NCBI GenBank assembly: GCA_039184865.1
Contig: JBCDAV010000013.1
Location: 1 to 64,000 of the forward strand
DNA: 64,000 nt
Direction of reading: 5' to 3'
Origin: Thermohalobaculum sp039184865
GTDB lineage: Bacteria; Pseudomonadota; Alphaproteobacteria; Rhodobacterales; Rhodobacteraceae
The translations under genes were made by a program, and so were the position numbers. How positions within the stretch are numbered: position 1 is the stretch's first letter; every line of letters starts with the position of its first letter. Under the pieces are notes generated by a model. That model was not told where the DNA came from, searched no databases, and was given only the letters and a program-made list of their open reading frames with translations. Positions 59,592 to 64,000 of this stretch are shown here, one piece after another.

Positions 59592-60674
59592 TCAGGCCGG
59601 GATCTGCATCGTGCAGCAATGGATGCCGCCGCCGCCCTCGGCGATCTGATCGATATCGAGTTGAACGATTGTCCGCTCGGGTTCGAGTTCGGCAAACAGC
59701 GCGCGCGCATTCTCGTCGCGGCCCGCATCGCCGAATCGGGGCATCACGATGCCGTTGTTAGGGAAATAGCTGTTCACGTAGGACGACGCGAAGTCGGGAC
59801 CGCGCTCCGGCATGTTCTCCCACAGGGGCCGGTTAAGCCGGATCACTTCGTAGGGGTCGCCGCGCGCATTGCGAGCCGCCTCCATGCGCACGGCGTTCTC
59901 CTGCAATTCGGCATATTCCGGGTCTTCCTTGTCGTCAGTCACCTCGACGACAACGATGTCCGGACCGAAGAACCGCATGATGCCGTCGACATGGCCGTCG
60001 GTGACCTCGTCGACCTCCGAGCCCCACAGCCAGATGACATTCTCGCACGGCGCATGTGCCTTGATCGCGTCCTCGACCTCGCGCCGAGACATGCCGGGAT
60101 TTCGGTTGGGATTGAGCAGGCAGGTCTCGGTCGTCACGACCGTTCCGCGCCCGTCGGTCTCGAAAGCGCCGCCCTCGGAGACGATCGATGCCCGCTCAAA
60201 ATCGAGCCCGGCAAAGGAGGCGTAGCGCGCAGCGAGCGTCCGGTCGTCCTCATATCCCTCGAACTTGTCGCCCCAGGCGTTGAAGTTCCAACCGGTCGCG
60301 AGGTAGCTGCCTGGCCGATCGCCGGGGCCGACCACGGGAAGTGTATCGCGGGTCCAAGTGTCGTAGTGGTCCATCGTTATCACGCGCACATTCGGTCCGC
60401 AGGCCCGCGCAACCGCATCCTCGTCGCCGGGATTGGCCAGCATGATCAGTGGTTCGAACTGTGCGATGGCGCGGGCGATCCGAGCCTGCTCCTCACGGAT
60501 TCCTGCGATCTCGCCGCGGTCATAGGTCTCAAAGGCCGAGCACCAGGCCATGACGCAGGCCGCATGCGGCACCCATTCGGGCAACATCCAGCCTTCGTTG
60601 TTTGCCGCGGACCAAGCCCTCGATGCCGCCATAGTGCCTCCCATCGCTGCCAGAAATCCGCGCCGGTCGATCAA
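59592..60674 (-). CDS. Agmatine deiminase-family enzyme with Tat signal
   Basis: A 360-residue guanidine-modifying enzyme of the PPAD/agmatine-deiminase family. The core motifs are MDHYDTWTRDTLPV, EGGAFETDGRGTVVTTETCL, GSEVDEVTDGHVDG, NSYFPNNGIVMPRFGD and the C-terminal GGGIHCCTMQIP carrying the catalytic Cys. A twin-arginine signal (LIDRRGFLAAMGGTMAASRAW) starts at a TTG that overlaps the cobN stop (TTGA), with GGAGGGAA upstream. It is therefore predicted to work in the periplasm, on agmatine or a similar guanidine. Agmatine deiminases are mostly cytoplasmic. Confidence 0.87.
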   Translation of the reverse strand: MIDRRGFLAAMGGTMAASRAWSAANNEGWMLPEWVPHAACVMAWCSAFETYDRGEIAGIREEQARIARAIAQFEPLIMLANPGDEDAVARACGPNVRVITMDHYDTWTRDTLPVVGPGDRPGSYLATGWNFNAWGDKFEGYEDDRTLAARYASFAGLDFERASIVSEGGAFETDGRGTVVTTETCLLNPNRNPGMSRREVEDAIKAHAPCENVIWLWGSEVDEVTDGHVDGIMRFFGPDIVVVEVTDDKEDPEYAELQENAVRMEAARNARGDPYEVIRLNRPLWENMPERGPDFASSYVNSYFPNNGIVMPRFGDAGRDENARALFAELEPERTIVQLDIDQIAEGGGGIHCCTMQIPA

Positions 60675-63600
60675 GAAATTCCCTCCAGCACCGCTCTGGC
60701 GGTATTCGAGCGCGGCTGCCAGAAGCCGCGCTCGAGGGCCTCCCGCATCCGCTCGGCGATCTCCTTCAAAGCAGCCGGATTTGCCCCGGCGATGAAGTCG
60801 CGCACCCGATCGTCCTCCAGCACCGCCGCGTGGACCAGATCGAAATGGTGCGAGCGAACGGCATGCGTGGTCGCGGCGAAGGCGAAGAGATAGTCGACGG
60901 TCGCCGCAATCTCGAAGGCCCCCTTGTAGCCGTGGCGCATCACGCCCTCCAGCCATTTCGGGTTGACCACGCGTGATCGCACGACGCGGCCGATCTCGTC
61001 GTCCAAGGTTCGGATCACCGGGCGCTCGGGCCTGGAGTGATCGTTGTGATAGACGGTCGGTGCCTCGCCGCGCAGATGCTCGACGGCCGCCGCCGCTCCA
61101 CCCTCGAACTGGTAGTAGTCGTCTGAGTCTAGCAGATCGTGTTCGCGATTGTCCTGATTCTGAATGACCGCTTCCGTCCGGGCGAGCCGCGTCTCCATGG
61201 CCTTGCGCGCGCGTTCGCCCAACAAACCCTTGCCGTAGGCATAGCTGCCCCATTCCAGATAGGCATCGGCGAGGTCGCCGCGTCGCTCCCACAGTCTTTC
61301 GTCGATCATCGCTTGCAGACCTGCGCCGTATGCGCCCGGTTTCGATCCGAAGACGCGGAACATCGCCTCCGGATTGCCTTCGATTCGCGCCTGCGCTGCC
61401 GCCGGATTCTGATCGGCCGGCTCATCGAGAGCCATCACCGCCCGGCTTGCGCTGTCGAACAGCTCCATCTGGGCCGGGAAGGCGTCACGGAAGAAACCCG
61501 AGACACGCAGCGTGACGTCGACGCGCGGCCGGGCGAGGGCGTCGAGCGGGATGATTTCGAAACCGGTGACGCGCCGTGAGGCGCCATCCCATGTTGGCCG
61601 GACACCCATCAGCGCGAGCCCTTGGGCAATATCATCGCCGCCCGTGCGCATGTTCGACGTGCCCCACGCCGTCAGCAGCATCGTTCGCGGCCAGTCGCCA
61701 TGGGTCTGGAGATGGTGCTCGATCAGGCGCTCGGCCGAATTCCAGCCCAGCGCCCATGCGGTCGGCGTCGGCACAGCCCGGCTGTCGACAGAATAGAAAT
61801 TGCGCCCCGTCGGCAGAACATCCGGTCGTCCGCGCGTCGGCGCGCCCGAAGGACCCGGCGCGATGAAACGGCCGTCGAGACCATCCAGCAGACTGGTGCG
61901 CTCGGATCTGCCGCACGCGCGCAGAGTTGGCAATATGACTGCGTGCAGGGTCTCGAGGACCGGCCGGGTATGCGTGAAATGCTCGGGCGTCTCCGTCCAT
62001 TGCAGTGCGAGTTTGGCGAGAGCCTCCAGCCGTTCCACCGTGTCGCCGTTGCTTCGCCATGGCTCCAGACCGGTCGCCATGAGAAACTTGTGGCGCGGAC
62101 CGTCATAGGGTTTGCCCATCTCGCAATCGAGCGGGTCGAAATCCTCCGGATCGATCGCGCAATCCCGCGCAAGCGCGCGGATCAGCGAGGCGTCGCCGTC
62201 GCGTCCGCTGCCGCGCGGCACACGAACCAGCGCAATCGCCAGATCGCGTTCCAGATCGCCGTCGGGCGATGCACCGAAGACGTGCAGACCGTCGCGGATC
62301 TGGCTCTCCTTCAACTCGCAGAGATAGGTGTCGAGTTGCTGCAGGGCGGCGTCTTCGTCCATGTCCGGGGTGATGCCCGCGTCAAGATCGAGACGCTCGG
62401 CGGAGACAAGATCGTGGATCTCGCGGCGCAGATGGTCGAGACGCCGGCGATCTACGCCAGACGCTTCGTAGTATTCGTCGACCAGCGCCTCGAGATCCTT
62501 CAACGGTCCATAAGTCTCGGCCCGCGTAAGAGGCGGGGTCAGGTGATCGAGGATTACTGCCGCGGTTCGCCGTTTTGCCTGCGTCCCCTCACCGGGGTCA
62601 TTGACGATGAACGGATAGAGATGCGGAACCGGCCCGAGCACCGCTTCAGGCAGGCAGTCTTCGGAAAGCGCGAGTGCCTTGCCGGGAAGCCACTCGAGGT
62701 TGCCGTGCTTGCCGAAATGGATCACGGCATCCATGCCGAACTCCTGCCGCAGCCACGCATAGAACGCGATGTAGTTGTGCGGCGGCACGAGGTCCGGGCT
62801 GTGATAGGTCTCCTTCGGGTCGATGTTGTAGCCACGGGCGGGCTGAGTGCCGACGACCGCGTTGCCGAACTGCAGAACGGACAGCGCGAACCCGTCCGCG
62901 CCGCAAAACGGATCGTCCTCCGGCTTTCCCCAGCGGTCCTCGATCCTGACGCGGACATTCCACGAGATTTCCCGATAGAAGCTGCGGTAGGCATCGATGG
63001 AAAGCCGTGCTCCGCCCGTACGCTTCGTGCGGTCGGTCAGCCAGTTGGTCGGTCCTGCCTGGATGCGATCCATCAGATCGGCGCCGTCGACCGGCTTGTT
63101 CTCGATGCCGTAACCCGCCTGCCGCAAGGCCGAGAGCATGCCGATGACAGACTCCGGCGTATCTAGTCCGACGCCGTTGGCAAGCCTGCCATCGCGGTTC
63201 GGGTAGTTGGCAAGGATGATCGCGATCTTGCGCTCGGATGCGGGTTTTCGCGCCAGCTTGGCCCAGTTGGCCGCAAGCCTCGCGGCATAGGCGATTCGCG
63301 ACCCCTCGGCGCGGTAGGTAGAAACGCGGCACTGGGTGGCTTCGTCGAAATAGGCTTCGGTCTTGAAGCTGACGGCGCGACTCAGAACCCGGCCATCGAC
63401 CTCGGGCAGGGCCACATTCATCGCGATGTCGCGGGCTGAAAGCCCATTCAACCCCTCGCGCCAAGCCTCCTCGGTGCCGCCGGAGAAGATCGCCTGCAGG
63501 ACCGGCACGCCCGGTCGATCCAGCACCGTGCCAGAGAACCCGGCTTGGGGAGAAGACGCCGCAAAGGAGGTCGCATTGATCACGACGGCAGGAGGCGCCT

Positions 63601-64000
63601 GTTCGAACAACGTCTCGAGCGTGGCGATCGAAACCGGGTCTTTCAGCGATGCGACGAAGACCGGGAGCGGGTTCATGCCCTCGGCAATGCAGGCGCGCAC
63701 GAGGCGATTGACGGGGTTCAGTCCCGCCCCCTGTACCAGTGCTCGGTAGAACACGATGGGGACGACAGGCGCATCTGGGTCGCGCCATGCGTCGCGTGCT
63801 GAACCGATGTCGACGATCCCGCTTCCGGGCCAGTAGACCCCGGCGCGCAGCAGCGGTCGCGCCGGGGCAGGGCGGTATGCCTCGCCCGTCGTGATCGCCA
63901 GCGCCATGTCCAGCAGGGCGGTCATGTTCTCGGGCCCGCCTTCGACGAAATAAGCCCACAGTTGATGCCAGTCGGAATCGGTTACGGTCGAAGCCCGCAG
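60671..64000 (-). CDS. cobN: Cobaltochelatase CobN subunit, N-terminus beyond window
   Basis: The frame is open to the right edge and 1109 residues of the protein are visible. It inserts Co2+ into hydrogenobyrinic acid diamide with CobS and CobT in the aerobic B12 pathway, using ATP. Typical blocks are AIILANYPNRDGRLANGVGLDTPES, GNAVVGTQPARGYNIDPKETYH, IHFGKHGNLEWLPGKALALS, GVRPTWDGASRRVTGFEIIP and NPKWLEGVMRHGYKGAFEIA. The first 25 codons read upstream of the ATG at 63925 still look like CobN, so the true start lies outside. Confidence 0.97.
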   Translation of the reverse strand: MRASTVTDSDWHQLWAYFVEGGPENMTALLDMALAITTGEAYRPAPARPLLRAGVYWPGSGIVDIGSARDAWRDPDAPVVPIVFYRALVQGAGLNPVNRLVRACIAEGMNPLPVFVASLKDPVSIATLETLFEQAPPAVVINATSFAASSPQAGFSGTVLDRPGVPVLQAIFSGGTEEAWREGLNGLSARDIAMNVALPEVDGRVLSRAVSFKTEAYFDEATQCRVSTYRAEGSRIAYAARLAANWAKLARKPASERKIAIILANYPNRDGRLANGVGLDTPESVIGMLSALRQAGYGIENKPVDGADLMDRIQAGPTNWLTDRTKRTGGARLSIDAYRSFYREISWNVRVRIEDRWGKPEDDPFCGADGFALSVLQFGNAVVGTQPARGYNIDPKETYHSPDLVPPHNYIAFYAWLRQEFGMDAVIHFGKHGNLEWLPGKALALSEDCLPEAVLGPVPHLYPFIVNDPGEGTQAKRRTAAVILDHLTPPLTRAETYGPLKDLEALVDEYYEASGVDRRRLDHLRREIHDLVSAERLDLDAGITPDMDEDAALQQLDTYLCELKESQIRDGLHVFGASPDGDLERDLAIALVRVPRGSGRDGDASLIRALARDCAIDPEDFDPLDCEMGKPYDGPRHKFLMATGLEPWRSNGDTVERLEALAKLALQWTETPEHFTHTRPVLETLHAVILPTLRACGRSERTSLLDGLDGRFIAPGPSGAPTRGRPDVLPTGRNFYSVDSRAVPTPTAWALGWNSAERLIEHHLQTHGDWPRTMLLTAWGTSNMRTGGDDIAQGLALMGVRPTWDGASRRVTGFEIIPLDALARPRVDVTLRVSGFFRDAFPAQMELFDSASRAVMALDEPADQNPAAAQARIEGNPEAMFRVFGSKPGAYGAGLQAMIDERLWERRGDLADAYLEWGSYAYGKGLLGERARKAMETRLARTEAVIQNQDNREHDLLDSDDYYQFEGGAAAAVEHLRGEAPTVYHNDHSRPERPVIRTLDDEIGRVVRSRVVNPKWLEGVMRHGYKGAFEIAATVDYLFAFAATTHAVRSHHFDLVHAAVLEDDRVRDFIAGANPAALKEIAERMREALERGFWQPRSNTARAVLEGIS

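Overview
The window looks like chromosomal DNA of a GC-rich alphaproteobacterium, most likely Rhodobacterales/Rhodobacteraceae. The evidence is gene content and order: urtABCDE next to urease, the kdsD-lptC-lptA-lptB-rpoN-hpf-ptsN block, Hsp20 followed by DUF1150, an FNR-type box before hemN, a complete tad/cpa pilus locus, and aerobic-type cobN and cobO. No phage, transposase, CRISPR, rRNA or tRNA was recognised. Both window edges cut genes: an RTX protein at the left and cobN at the right.

Layout. 1-1780: start of an RTX/HCBP repeat protein built from 384-bp tandem units. 1968-9003: urease operon on the minus strand, ureD-A-B-C-E-F-G, with six non-canonical small genes inserted between the urease genes, several of them translationally coupled. 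9259-14819: divergent urea ABC transporter urtABCDE. 14839-16797: cupin protein and hemN. 16934-21205: acyl-CoA module (SDR, enoyl-CoA hydratase, carboxyltransferase, 71-aa biotin carrier, SDR) without a biotin carboxylase. 21235-22464: aminotransferase. 22593-26738: 1381-residue G8/beta-helix/RTX protein with an unusual Cys/His doublet. 27069-29338: acyl-CoA synthetase and GntR regulator.

29335-40931: tad pilus locus on the minus strand, reading flp, cpaB, cpaC, ompA-like, two TadE-like genes, cpaE, cpaF, tadB, tadC, two TPR lipoproteins, cpaA. 41196-44889: lytic transglycosylase, pyrC-pyrE, and an Hsp20-DUF1150 pair behind a near-consensus RpoH promoter. 44922-51548 (minus): ptsN, hpf, rpoN, lptB, lptA, lptC, kdsD, rnd, the LPS export/sigma-54 block. 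51892-55618: diguanylate cyclase, epoxide-hydrolase-like enzyme, FAH-family enzyme, DUF4286-like protein. 55668-64000 (minus): cobN, a Tat-type agmatine deiminase, a lipoprotein, a nucleotidyltransferase-GNAT fusion, a small LMW-phosphatase-like protein, cobO and a Gfo/Idh oxidoreductase.

Functional picture: urea uptake and hydrolysis form one divergent nitrogen-acquisition unit around a 255-bp control region. The acyl-CoA genes on either side of the G8/RTX gene suggest breakdown of a carboxylic acid, substrate unknown. No complete new system is proven. The best leads are the Cys/His doublet of the G8/RTX protein, the small genes inside the urease operon, the NTase-GNAT fusion in the B12 locus, the carboxylase module lacking its carboxylase subunit, and several unexplained DNA repeats (13-bp dyad before urtA, 11-bp phased repeats after cobO, a 10-bp dyad and a 23-codon ORF before the acyl-CoA synthetase).
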